Assembly (NCBI RefSeq): GCF_963422355.1
Contig: NC_085088.1
Location: 7,997,985 to 8,061,984 of the forward strand
From: Corticium candelabrum
Taxonomy: Eukaryota; Porifera; Homoscleromorpha; Homosclerophorida; Plakinidae
Reading direction: 5' to 3'
Length of the DNA: 64,000 nucleotides
Below, piece after piece: positions 49,348 through 60,779 of this stretch. A model generated the notes under the pieces. That model saw only the letters and a program-made list of their open reading frames with translations. It had not been told where the DNA came from and searched no databases. The first letter of the stretch is position 1. Each line of letters starts with the position of its first letter. The translations under genes and the position numbers were made by a program.

Positions 49348-52300
49348 GTCTGCTTGTTTTTGTGTAATGTGCTATTGTTGTCCAATATTATTTCTGAACC
49401 AATGCTTAAGTTTTGGCTGCTCCTCGGTCTCTTTGTCTATCTCTGTTGTTTGGTTGTTCTTTGTGTGCCTTGGTAGTGTATTCAAGATTGTTTCTTGTAG
49501 CACCCTAGCTTCATCTGCGCCAATCAGTGTCCAGTATTCGCTTACAATAATGACATATCCCACTTCCGCTACATGTTGACTGGTCAATAAATCGGGCCGT
49601 ATAACTGCCTGGGGCTACTGGTTTAGCAAGATGTGAATTGTTTGTGAACATAACAATTAGGCTACTGAAACATATCTGTCAGCCAGAACAGACAATACGT
49701 GGGTCTACCGATGTGTACGGAAATCATAATGAGTTCTTTCATGCTTGTAGCAAGTGCAGACCTGAGCAAACTAAACTGAGAGTCGTCCTTCTGGAAAAAA
49801 TTAACCGTGGTTAGGCGTCCAGCTATAGAAAGATACTCGCGTGCACAGAACGCTGTAAACCAGCTGCATGGTAGAAGGTGGATACAGCTTTCCATCTTGC
49901 CTCCGAACTTCATGCACAAACCTTGCAAGCCAGTAGTTCATTTCTCTGTTGTTCGTAACATGCAGATCATGCACGTACATGTACCGCCCGAGCACTCCCT
50001 CTTCAGTTGGCTGCTTGTTTCTCCATTTCTTCCATGCGTTGAGCACTCTAACTGCGCACATGCAGTAGCTTTTGTGGGGTTAGGGGGAACACGCAAATCA
50101 AGAAACTTCTGAAAACTACTGGATGAAATTGGAAACGAGATTCAGAAGACTGCTGATCAGAAACAACATCAACGTCTAGCAGTTTACTAGCTTCCAAAAA
50201 ATCAATAACTGGCAATTCTGCTGTTTCAAAGCCCAAGTCGATTTCAGAACATTTTGCTACGCAACTGATTTGAACTTCCACGCCTAGAGGATATCAACGT
50301 CTCAGCTGGGTGCTACAAGCCGGTTATAGACCTTCTGGCAAGTGTATAAACGAATACTCCCCGCTCCGTCAACTCGTGGGCGGAGCGGGGTGTATTTCGT
50401 TTATGCACTCGCCAGCGGTCTATAACCTATACTTATTTGTAATAATTAGGGTTTTGCTTTGAATTCTAGATAGATCGGTGTTAGTATTTCATTGAAAGTT
50501 TTGTACCACTTCTCATGTTTCTCACTAGTATCCTGGGAGAAGCGTTCCTGAAAGTATACGCATCCAACCAAACTTGGCGTTGCAGAGTATAATGTAGTTT
50601 TCTAGAGTGCGAGGGAATAGTCTAACTAACTGAAGTTCCGAGGCTATACGAATATTGTACTTTAGCGAATTTAGTGTAATATACAAACGTTGTAGTCCGC
50701 TGTCAAGCGACTTTCCACTTTGCAAAAGTTGTGTTATATTTACAACTGTAGTCGTCCTCGCTAGTGCAACAACACACAGATGTTTGTTTACCTTGTAACC
50801 CACAAGACATTCTTACTTCGCCTGCTCTCGACACGCCCACTACCAGACGAGCCGAGATTTGCCTCAAAATGAAACGTCAGACATGCGAAATTGCGATCGA
50901 CAATGTCGTGATGACTTCGGTATTCATATGAAGCCAAATACAAATGAAGAAGAATCAGGTCGCACTCGATTTCGGCTCATCGAGACGTCTGGGAGACGCG
51001 TGAAAATTATCATGGCTATCGTCACGTCGTTCGCGTCCGTCTCGTACAGCTACAAGAGTTGGAGAGTGCTGATTCGAGGCGCAATAAATGCGAAATCAAA
51101 TAGTCCACGTGACCAAATAGTTCCTGCAGGTGCCCAAAACCAAATAAGCCCTAGTTAAACGGTTTCGAGAACCAAATAGGAACGAGATAATTGCCCGCGA
51201 CCAAATAGTCCCTGTACAATGTGTCCTACACTTCTAAATTGAAATGCCATTGAAACTAGTCGTTTTGAGTGCCATAAAGCTAATAACAATTAATTTCTGT
51301 AGTTTTCTTGCTTTCACAGACTCTTTGAGTAAATGTGTGATTTCCTTGTGTTTTGGCATTGATTGAGTTTCAGTTCACACTTCATTTACTTGAACTGTGA
51401 AAGGCAAGGTCATTGCTTTGTCCCTCCTGTCAATTAAAGTCTACCACAAAGTGCTGTGCCATGTCATGCCATCCAAATTGGGACACCCTGAATGGTTTGA
51501 AGTGAGACAACCTTGTATTTGGTGAGGATTCTAAAGGCTGGCCAAAATTGTTTATTGTTTAGGGATTGACCAACTTCGTTGCAGTATGGACTACTCATCT
51601 AGAGTATTTCCAATATTAATGTCTGTCTTGGTTCTCTGGAACAGTTGCAAGACAGCTCTTGTCTCAGAGATAACTTCGTCACCATCATTAGTGTATAGAC
51701 AGTTTGTACTCTATGTTCTGGTTAATATTCAAGAGCACTTGTTGAAGTCTTGGCTCCTAGTGAAAGCAAACGTAGGTGGGACCACAGCAAGAGAATTTAT
51801 ATTTCTCCAGGTTCTTTCATAGGTTTGAATAGCTTTTCCATTACAACTAGGTATCCATGAGGTGTGGACTTTGGTTATTCATGGAAAGAAGTAGCAATTG
51901 CTGCAGCAACATAATTAAGTGATCTGACTGTCCACACAAGATATAAATGCAGCCAGAAAAGTAATTCCACACAGAATCTGAGATGAATGCAGAGAGCTAT
52001 GAGATTCTCTAGTAATTAATACACCAGGTAAATTGAGACATTTTGGTTAATTAGTTAACTTAACTAGTAATTGAAGCTGTGTTTACACCGTCGCTTCTAC
52101 AGCTATGAGCCTTCAAAGTCCTGAACACCACGTACGCTAGGAGAAGTAATTGTCGCGAAGAATTACGAATATACACGCTATTTTCTTTCTAGACGTACTA
52201 CCTGTAAATTTATTTAAAATCTTACATAGCGACTGTCGTTTCGCGTGACCGCAAAGTTCGTGAATAGTCTGTAGTCGTAAGTAGAGTCATCATATACGGG

Positions 52301-53263
52301 ACATAAATCTCTCGTGGTTACGTAATGTTAGATTTCCATATAGATATTGTAAACCAAAAAAGCGATCGATTTCAGGTCAGCAGTTGAGTTCTGTTGTTTA
52401 TTTCCGACAGGTCCTAGCAATCGCAAACGTGAATTACACTGTTCTGGTAAGAAAACTCTCTCAAGGAAGTTTCGCGCCTATGGTTGGCTGTTCGTTCATT
52501 GTCTTTGGTTGCCACGTATGACATAAAGGAATTAATGTGGGCCACACAAGGGAGGTGTGACACATTCCTGCAGTGTGCAGCCAGCCACATAGTTTCCAGA
52601 CCGGAAGTCGGTTCAGCCCGTTTAGAGTATGGTACTCGCCAAGTCTCGTGACTTTTACAAAGTCCCTTTTTGGTAGAGGCTCATACGAAGCTGTGCTTAC
52701 ACCGTCGCTTAGCTAGGAGCCTTCAAAGTCCTGCAGCATCACGTATATAGGCTAGGGTTAATCATTTGTGGCGAAGAATTACGAATATACACGCTATTTT
52801 CTCTCTGAACGTGAAATGTATCGACCACAAAGTCCGTAAATAGCCAATCATGGTATACGGGACATAAAATCTCTCCGGTTACGTACTGTTAGATTCCCGT
52901 ATAAATGTCGTAAAACCAAGAAAGCGATCGATTTCGGGTCAGCAGTTGTAGACAGGTGAGTTCTGTTGTTTATTTCCGACAAGTCCTAACAAACATGAAT
53001 TACACTGTTCTGGTAATAAAACTCTCAAGAAAGTTTCGCACCTAGGCTGTTCGTCCATTGTCTTTGGTTGCCCCGTACGACATAAAGGAATTAAGGTTTC
53101 GTGATTGGGCCACACAAAGGAGGCATGGCACATTCCTGCAGCGTGACAAACATAGCCAGCCAGCCAGCCAGCCAGCCAGCCACATAGTCCTCAGACCGGA
53201 AGTTGGTTCAGCCCTATACGCTACACAAAGGAGGCGTGGCACATTCCTGCAGCGTGACAAACT

Positions 53264-53296
<33 letters not shown>

Positions 53297-56200
53297 CATA
53301 GTCCCCAGACCGGAAGTCGGTTCAGCCCTATACGTTTAGAGTACAGTACACTCGCCAAGTCTCGTGACTTTTACAAAGTCCCTTTTCTTATAGGCTCATA
53401 GCTGAATTAAATCACACTTGGAATCCTTATGCTATCTGTGAAGTGTGCTGTTTGTGTTCAGACCCATACGCGAAAAAACAATACGGGAATTCGCATACTG
53501 TATTACCCCGCGTGAATGGCAGGGGCACTTTGTACAGTGTGGTTAGGGAATAGGGTAGCCATATTTCTGATTCTGATTGGTTGCTTCCTCCACAAACAAA
53601 TTTTCAGTGACAACTGCTTTGTGTATCAGTCAGAAATGCTGCAAATTTTTTCTCATCAGAACTGTAACTATCACTGATCTTTCCTTAGTCTGTGATCCTC
53701 CAGGAAATTCCATGGCTTCTACCCTATTCCCTAACCACACCGTACAAAGGCACATAGTACCAATCTAATAAGAGCCCCTGTTCTAGGCGGGTAATACGGT
53801 ATGGGTTAACCGTTCGTGAACGGTGTGACACTGTGTGGCATCAAACTTGACTGTAGTTCCAATGTCAGATGAAGACTTACATTATGACTGTTTCCCGGGT
53901 TTTTCTTGCAAGCTGCTGCAGAAAAATCTAGCACCCAGCTGATTTCTAAAAAGGCAGCAAGAATTATTCAAGTCTTGAGATCTCCAGAGAAGCCCGCAAG
54001 GAAACTAAGGATTCAGTATTACGTACGAGAAAGAGCCTACCGATTAGTCAATCTGCCTGTTTTGGGACTAAAGGACTGTCATAGCGTGTTGTCCTAGACC
54101 CGGATACTCCTGGACTTTGGGTTTTGGCACGAGCTGGTAACGTGTTGTAGTCTGGGTAGTTACCGAGTAGAAGACCAAATATACTACGCTGGCGACGAGG
54201 AAGGCGGCGAACGACACGTTCGGGTTGTTCGGAAGAATGGGTAGCTACAAACCGTCGTCGTCATCTTGGGAAACGTACGAGGAACGCCTGGAGCAGTTTC
54301 TAGTGGCAAAAGGTAACAGCGAATACGAGGCGTGGAAGAAGGCAGTCTTCCTGACGGTTATTGGAGAACTCGCACACAGGGTATTACTTGCGATGTTTCA
54401 AAGGATGATGGAAAGCTTATTACAAGGACTACCGGCAGTCACAGTCTACCTAGATGATATTTTAATCACAGGGAGAGACAAAAAGGAACATTATGATAAC
54501 TTCAGGAAGTGCTTAAGAGGCTGAAAGAAGCAGGCGTACGACTAAAAAGAGAAAAGTGCACGGTAGCGGCACCATCGGTTGTCTCCTTAGGCCACAGAAT
54601 CGATGCCCATGGACTATACCCAACGGGTGACAAACTGCAAGCATTGAGACGAGCGCCTACACCAACCAATGCGATGGAGGTGAAGAGTTTCTTGGGCCTT
54701 CTCAATAGGCCTTATGCACATTGGTAAGATTTAAATCAATACCTAATATAAGAAGCTGCGGTGGGACCAAAAATGCGTTTAGCGTCTCATTTCAGCGTGT
54801 CACATTGCGTGTACAAGCAAACATGGGAACGGGATGCAAACTCGCAATAGTTGAACTTGCAAGACAATGCAGCTATCTACTTGCTGGAACAATGGTCACC
54901 AAACATGGATATAGCCTAGATTTGTGATCAACAGCGAATGCAGTCGTGGGGAGCGCATGACCTTCATGACTGTGAAGAGGACCCAGTACAAAGCAGCTTG
55001 TAAGCCATGATTTCGCGTGTTTTATTGACTGTTGGCAGTGAAGACATTGTCAATTACATCCGGATCTCTATAAAACACTTGTCAAAACAAACTCGTGTGA
55101 TTTCACCAACGGATGCTAGTCAACACTGGAAATGACAGCATATTCTGAACTAGCTAGATGCAAGTTAAACATCGAAACACATCTCTCAAGTCACGCAATA
55201 CACCACAAAGCGAGCAATCTACCAAACAACTGACTGGAAGATCAGTTTACATGGTTCTTTACGTGTTCACTAGATGATACGCAATGTGACACTCGAAAAT
55301 GAGACGCTAAACGCATTTTTGGTCCCATCGCAGCCTTATATAGTTGTTGATTTAAATCTTAGGAATGTCCATAAAGTCTATTACTATGGCAAGTTTGTTC
55401 CACGGCTAGTCAGCATGCTAGCACCTCTTTATGAGCTGTTAAAAACACCAACCTTGGAGGTGGACGGAGCGACAGGACGGAGCATTCAAACGAGCAAAAA
55501 GGGCGCTTTCAACGTCAAGGGTCTTAGTACACTTTGACTCAAGGAAGCCGACTATCTGTGATGCATCGCCGTATGGAGTGGGTGCGGTATTAGCCTGCAG
55601 AATGCCAAGTGGAGAGGAAAGACCGATTGCGCTCGTCTCTGGTACACTAACCGAAGCGGAGAAGAACTATGCACAGATAGATAAGGAAGGTTTGGTGTTG
55701 ATCTTCGCGGTAAGAAAGCTTCATAACTATGTTTTTGGTCGATCGTTCACAGTAGTGACCATAAACCATTACTAAGGTTGTTTGATGAAAACAGATCGGT
55801 ACCTGCTTTGGCATCTAGCAGGATTCAACGATAGGCTTTGACATTGGCAGCTTATCAATATACAATCAAATGTAGACACGGGAAAGATAATTTCTGTGCA
55901 GATGCCTTGAGTAGACTCCCAATGGAAGCCACGAACAACGATCAGATGGAGTAAGAGAAAATTCTAACAATAGATTACTTGACTACGACCCCGGTGACAG
56001 CCAAAGACATAAGGCTCAAGACAAGAAGAGACCCATGGATGAGCAGAGTGCTACGCTATATCCTGGAAGGGTGGCCGAGAGCAGTGGATAATGAATTACT
56101 ACCATACTGGAGAAGACTCGATGAACTTTCTGTCAGAGGGTTGTGTGTTGTGGTGCCATCGTGATCATTCCTATATCTGAGCGTCCAGCAATCATTGCCG

Positions 56201-58692
56201 AAGTGCACACGAGGCACCCTGGCATGACCAAGATGAAGGCTGTTGCTAGAAGGTATCTGTGGTGGCCGGGAATGGACATTGATATGGAAGAAACTGTGCA
56301 AGCATGTGAAAGATGTCATTGACAACAACACGTAAAGCACCACCCCGGCTTCCGCTACACCCATGGTTGTGGCCGGAACGACCATGGTCGCGCATTCACG
56401 TAGATTATGAGGGACGGTTCATGGGGAGAATGTTCCTTGTCATTGCTGATGCATTTTCGAAGTGGTAGGACGTATATGCAACCCAGTGGGCTACCACAGA
56501 AGTCACGCTTGAGGAACTGAAGACTTCGTTTGCAATTCATGGGATTCCCGAAACGTTGGTATCGGACAATGGCATGTGCTTCATGAGTAGCAAATTTCGT
56601 ACGTTTTGTGAGAGTCAAGGAATAATCCATACAAAGTCAGCACCTTATCATCCGTCGTCTAACAGACTAGCCGAACGGGCGGTACGAACCCTCAAGGATG
56701 GACTAAGGAAGCTGGAAACAGGAAGCTTGAATGAAGAGCTGCAAACGTTTTTGTTGGCATACGCCGCTCGCCACCACATGCTCAACGCCAGCAGAGCTAC
56801 TTTTGGAAAGAAGACCGCGCATCAGACTCGACCTCATCAGACCGGATGATAGTAGAACAGTTCGAAGGAAACAGGAGGTTCAAAAAGAAAATTACGATAC
56901 TAGATGCCAAAGCCGGGAAATGCAACGGGCAAGGGTTTTTGTCGGGAACTTTGAAACGGGACATCTCAGGATTCCACCCTGGGTGATGAAAAGACGGGAC
57001 CAGTATCATACCAGTGCGAACTCGAAGATGGTCGTATCATATGAAGGCATATAGATCATCTCAAACGAGAATACGAAGAGCTTGCCAATAGTTCGGACAA
57101 TTTCAAACATGGCCACTCAGAAGTACACTCGGAGATAATGAATGGTTTACATGTATGGTTGGCACGTGGAGTGCGATTCCATTGATGGCTTCTAGTTTAT
57201 TATGTAGCAGCACCTCTTTGGTTTTTATAGTTGTTAAATGGATGTGGAGTGGGTTTATCTGTACTGCACATTAATTAATTCTAACATGCATAAGGCTGGT
57301 AACACCCTTGGAACGTAACAAATTGAGGGTATCCAAGAATGCTCAGTCTTTTAATAGTTTTCATAGCCATCAATGATCATTCACCTTTGGGCATCCAGGT
57401 TGAGGCCAAGGGATCCTTGACTTGCCAAAGGAAACGTATGAAACCCACAAGAGACACATAATTTTTGAATATGCTTGGTCAAAACTGTCTAGCTGTGCTC
57501 CATTGGAACATGCTGCCACATCCCATTACTCTTGTGTGGAGAAGTAAGATTGGCTTCCAAGATATCCAGTATACCAGTCATGCAAATCCACACCACATGT
57601 GCTCTATATGTGGATCTTGCAGTAGCTTTTGCCTGGGCATTTGATAAGGTAGAAAATAAGCAGAGCTTTGGTAGATATATCCATTCTGCATAGCTTTCTT
57701 TGCAATTAGAGCAAAGAGAACCATACATAGGACGCTGAAAGTGTAGCATCCTTATATGTACTGCTTTGATTATATAGAGATATATATATCTCAATTTGGC
57801 ACAGAGATATCAGCAATTGGGTGCTGAAAGTTGGCATGCTTCTGTCTTATCTCGAAAGGCAAATATCTAGAATACCTTAGATCTGCCGAAATAGAATAGA
57901 TGCACCTTCGAACTGAAATCTCTTTGTACTGATTCAGCAGCAGTGCAACTATATCACCAGCTACATCTCAATAGATGTGCTCAGAAATATGGTGCTGAAA
58001 GTCGACTCATACATTTTCTGTTACGAACAGGTTCATTGTTTCACACAAGATGTACAGTTTGTCACCATGTTGAGGAAAACTACAAAGCTCCTATTTGTCC
58101 TGCTCTGGAAGGAAGAGGGTGTGTTTCCTCACACTAGCTACATACAGCACATGTATTTGCATTCGGTTGATGTTGCATAGTGCTCCTGACCCCAACACAC
58201 CTGAGGCTTGTATTCCAGCAGCAGATCTTCCCAGGTGTGAGCAACCTGGTTGTGGAGGCTTGCTTCGACCTCATGTTGTCTGGTTCGGTGAGCCTCTGTT
58301 TCATGATGTCCTTCAACAAGTTAATCAAACACTTGATGAATGTGACCTGTGCTTACTGGTAAGATTTGCAGAGCACTCAGTTTTCTTAACAAAAGAAGTT
58401 AGGTGCTGTTGCGGCAGGTTGGCACCTCATCTGTGGTGTACCCTGCTGCTGCGTTTGCTCCGAAGTTGGCTCTTAGGGGAGTCCCAGTGGCAGAATTCAA
58501 CTTAGAAGACACACCAGTCACTGGAATGTTCCAGTACGGTTACACAAATGTCATTCTACTTTAATGTTCTTTAATGTTGACATGTGTGCCTGTTGTTCTT
58601 TCAGATACCATTTTCAAGGCAAGGCAGGTGATCTTCTGCCCATAGCACTAGCCATGAATGATCCACCTGCCGATGTACTGGAGATGGTATGA
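47572..58692 (+). CDS. SIRT5: NAD-dependent lysine deacylase SIRT5, five exons
   Basis: Exons 47572-47968, 58031-58118, 58181-58358, 58418-58533 and 58605-58692 join in frame (867 bp, 288 aa; human 310). Key features: NAD-binding [19 protein letters not shown], the class III signature YNYRRDVM (Tyr and Arg that read succinyl or malonyl lysine), [11 protein letters not shown], catalytic His in LELHGSLF, zinc cysteines in TRCTVC and PRCEQPGC, then [11 protein letters not shown] and [11 protein letters not shown]. Animal SIRT5 removes succinyl, malonyl and glutaryl groups in mitochondria. No mitochondrial presequence is visible from this ATG. The frame stays open upstream to a TAA without another ATG, so an upstream exon is possible. 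Intron 1 is 10 kb and full of mobile DNA; introns 2-4 are 60-72 bp. Confidence 0.95.
48012..48310 (-). repeat. 299-bp repeat, inverted copy 1
   Basis: It pairs with 50829-51127 in the opposite orientation with high identity. Read on the minus strand both copies keep an open frame of about 90 codons ([17 protein letters not shown] region, then [17 protein letters not shown]). Ends include CACGCCCACTACCAGAC and CCAAATAG motifs. In SIRT5 intron 1. Confidence 0.92.
48446..48508. repeat. 16-bp tandem repeat GATCCTGCATGGCATT, four copies
   Basis: Four units, the last slightly changed, flanked by ATCGAT on the left and its counterpart GGATCGAT on the right. Confidence 0.95.
49178..49348. repeat. 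Two (CTGT)n runs
   Basis: CTGT tetranucleotide repeats at about 49178-49213 and 49308-49348, separated by about 95 bp of AT-rich DNA. No gene is seen in 48510-49660. Confidence 0.9.
49670..50281 (-). pseudogene. Crypton-derived KIAA1958/ZMYM-like (DUF3504) fragment
   Basis: Minus-strand frames read [30 protein letters not shown] with [11 protein letters not shown], and, in another frame, [20 protein letters not shown] followed by KEL. This order is the N-terminal part of the tyrosine-recombinase-like domain found in KIAA1958, QRICH1 and ZMYM proteins and in Cryptons. A frame change near 49850 breaks it. In SIRT5 intron 1, antisense. Confidence 0.65.
50321..50428. repeat. 108-bp foldback hairpin
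   Basis: Arms 50321-50368 and 50381-50428 are inverted with a few mismatches and a 12-base loop (TCAACTCGTGGG). The inner arm pairs ACTCCCCGCTCCG with CGGAGCGGGGTGT, so the stem is GC-rich. Probably a small foldback transposon. Confidence 0.93.
50829..51127 (+). repeat. 299-bp repeat, inverted copy 2
   Basis: Partner of 48012-48310. The plus strand is open from 50859 through 51158. Further CCAAATAG motifs follow to 51215, so the repeat unit may extend beyond the paired part. Confidence 0.92.
51220..52080. other. SIRT5 intron 1, no gene seen
   Basis: No family or exon chain is recognised. One 78-codon frame (51586-51822) begins with hydrophobic sequence but has no support. Confidence 0.45.
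52085..53412 (-). mobile_element. Tandemly duplicated TIR element (AGCTATGAGCC family)
   Basis: Copy A (about 52085-52685) and copy B (about 52685-53410) share blocks in the same order: GAAGAATTACGAATATACACGC, ACGGGACATAAA, AGCGATCGATTTC, GTTCTGTTGTTTATTTCCGA and CACATTCCTGCAG. AGCTATGAGCC at about 52101 faces its inverse at about 53400. Copy B has an extra internal duplication around two (CCAG)n runs (53157-53182, 53263-53296). A third copy sits at 32972 in PSENEN intron 2. Confidence 0.75.
53495..53810. mobile_element. MITE with CATACNGTATTACCC ends
   Basis: Left CATACTGTATTACCCCGC and right (reverse complement CATACCGTATTACCCGCC) are inverted, and inner blocks TGTGGTTAGGGAATAGGGTA also pair with each other in inverse orientation (about 53538 and 53735). 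No coding capacity. Confidence 0.75.
54150..57060 (+). mobile_element. Deleted Ty3/gypsy retrotransposon in SIRT5 intron 1
   Basis: The sequence CTGGCGACGAGGAAGG at about 54190 is the boundary motif that follows the 5' LTR in many gypsy elements. A gag start at 54238 ([18 protein letters not shown]) runs in frame straight into RT, with YLDDILITG at about 54448, so gag C-terminus, protease and most of RT are deleted. After an inserted element (54707-55379) come the RT thumb (YYGKFVPRL), RNase H ([29 protein letters not shown]), DALSRLP, integrase zinc motif ([23 protein letters not shown]) and core ([13 protein letters not shown]). Several stops and shifts show it is inactive. No clear 3' LTR was found. 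Confidence 0.88.
54707..55379. mobile_element. 673-bp TIR element nested in the gypsy pol
   Basis: TIRs 54707-54790 and 55299-55379 are about 80 bp each and share GATTTAAATCAA and TGGGACCAAAAATGCGTTTA with GCGTCTCAT. Removing the element together with one copy of the flanking AT restores the gypsy reading frame (GLLN followed by YYGKF), which fixes the borders. The interior has no transposase. Confidence 0.92.
57061..58030. other. End of SIRT5 intron 1, no gene seen
   Basis: No protein family or repeat partner is recognised. The acceptor of SIRT5 exon 2 (TTACGAACAG) closes the region. Confidence 0.45.
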
Positions 58693-58849
58693 AAGCAAGC
58701 TGCAAGCTAACTTGAAGACAACTCTGATCAGTAGCTGATGGTTCTCTACCCTGTGCAAGTAATGCTATTGTAATTATGCAAATCTGACTCAAATAATCAT
58801 GACTTGAAATGTCTTTGCTACTGGTTTCATTTAACAGTTCAATTAGTAG

Positions 58850-59577
58850 CTATCTCTTCTTTGATACTTTCACCTTTCGTGCTGACTTCTTTCTCTGATC
58901 AGGCTACACACAAAACAGTGTACACCATGTGTCTCTACCAAGAGCTCGGTTTTATGACTCTTGGCTGTGAGTTATTAATTTGCTCAAGGTAAACAGCTGT
59001 TGAATGGTAACTCACTTTGTCATCCAGATACCCACAGGCTTGAAGTAGGTTTCTAACGCAGTTGTTATAGTGCTTAAAGCGATCTGGTCCTAAACGTATG
59101 CCACCATACCTACAGTTGGTAACAGCCACACTGTATGATACTGTAGTGTCTCAAATACATGTATTATTACCATCTAGATGCAATAACGACAACATTTTGG
59201 ACTTTCAAAATCTAGGATTGCTTGATTAATTAATTCAGTGACAAGCTGATAAGCAACTGATATCAACTTACTTGTAATAGATGAAGTAATCGTCCACCTG
59301 CAGGAGATTCACCATCATCATCACAGTGTTGGTACCACCTCTTCCCGACTTCATCATATATTCTAGTCAACAGAATGTATTCCAACATCCATTAACATGT
59401 TGATACCATTTACTGTTGCTACTCTACCTGTACGCCATTACATTATGAGTTGCATTTATGATCTTCCTATTCTTCATCAAGCATTGAAGGACTTCACTAA
59501 CCTGATGCAAGAATATTTTAATTAAATGGCAATTCCTTTCCGTTTTGTACAAATATGCAGTGGTTGCAGTGGTTGAC

Positions 59578-59653
<76 letters not shown>

Positions 59654-60698
59654 CATGCACACAAGCACCATAATCACATCACCTTTTACTTCAGCAAGAT
59701 AAAATGTCTAGAAAAACAATTAGATAAAGAGACTATGTACAGTGCTGAATTACATTGACAGGAGAACCCCCTAATGTTATGTTTGCACCAGACAGTATGA
59801 CTTCTTTGCTATTAATTAAATTCTCAATTTGATCTCGTTTTGGTACAACTGAATCTATAGAAGAGCAATTAACCCCTATTATGACATCCTTAGGTGTGGC
59901 AAGTTTGTCTACACAGTTAAGGCTAATGAACATAGATGCATATGTATGTAAAAGGTACCAGCAGGTTATAGGCTGCAGCTATTTACACAACTCTAACTGC
60001 ACAATCTGCATATATATGGCACACACCTAAGTGTCAACCTCATTCATATTTTGGGTTGGCAGCTTGACTTAATTCTTTAGAGACAGTGCAAAGTGGACTG
60101 GCCATAAATGACTTCTTTGTTTTTTCAGACGTAATGCTGCATGGAGCATGACTGGTTTTAGACAAATTTCTACTAGAAGATCGAGTTCAATACCATGTAG
60201 AAGCAATGCTAACAAAAATAAGCCAGTGATATAGATCATTGATCTGTTATGCCATTGCTTCATCAATTGATGTAAAAAGCCTATAGCACTTGTCAATTGT
60301 ACAGAACACAATTTCTGCTTCTCTCTCTGGTATACTGGTTTATGTTATCTACTTTACAGGTTAGCAGAAAAACTACTGTGGGTGCGAAACTGGATGTCTA
60401 ATCACATGACGGGCTTTCCTTGGTGCTTGATGAGTCAGTTGTTCTGACCAATGGTTCTGAATGAAATAACCACTTTGTTATCGGATGTCCATCACCATGT
60501 GAAAAAGACATTACATCCCTGATTTGGTGACAGATCCTAGCTGCTGCTCAAGAGAAACATTACCAATGGAACCTCCACTTGAGATATTTGTACAAGGTAA
60601 AGCACATTCTTGTGCGATTAGCTTGCAAATGGAGGCTAGGCTGTTCAGTTCACCCAGAGATGTCATGACAAGACCAGCCTTCCTTTGTCTCCCTGTGG
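58850..60698 (-). CDS. IMPACT: IMPACT/UPF0029 family protein, 3' part of gene
   Basis: Exons on the minus strand: 60698-60564, 59908-59754, 59501-59428, 59362-59272, 59211-59171, 59109-59016 and 58903-58850 (stop), all with GT-AG borders and matching phases. The last five contain the Impact domain: KNRKIINATHNVMAYRIYDE, CDDDGESPAGGRLLHLLQ, ILKVQNVVVIASRWYGGIRL, GPDRFKHYNNCVRN, and a basic tail PDQRKKSARKVKVSKKR as in vertebrate IMPACT. IMPACT and yeast Yih1 bind GCN1 and restrain GCN2 in the amino-acid stress response. The first two exons are less certain and do not show an RWD domain; the true start lies further upstream, possibly beyond the gypsy insert. The stop is 157 bp from the SIRT5 stop, in convergent orientation. 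Confidence 0.87.
59580..59652. repeat. (CA)n microsatellite
   Basis: About 73 bp of pure CA, in an IMPACT intron about 80 bp upstream of the exon at 59501. Confidence 0.98.
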
Positions 60699-60779
60699 CT
60701 GTTATGTATTGATGGCAAACAAGAAAATGGTAAATAAACAAACAGAATATCATCAGGGTTGAACAAGCTGCATTCACAC

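Noticed and set aside
53906..54097. Lys/Arg-rich 63-codon frame as an extra SIRT5 exon
   Set aside because: SIRT5 exons 1 and 2 already join in phase within the catalytic motif, leaving no room for an insert.
59016..59130. Exon starting after the CATACAG acceptor at 59131
   Set aside because: It would not match phase; using the CTGTAG acceptor at 59110 restores the conserved SRWYGG motif of IMPACT.
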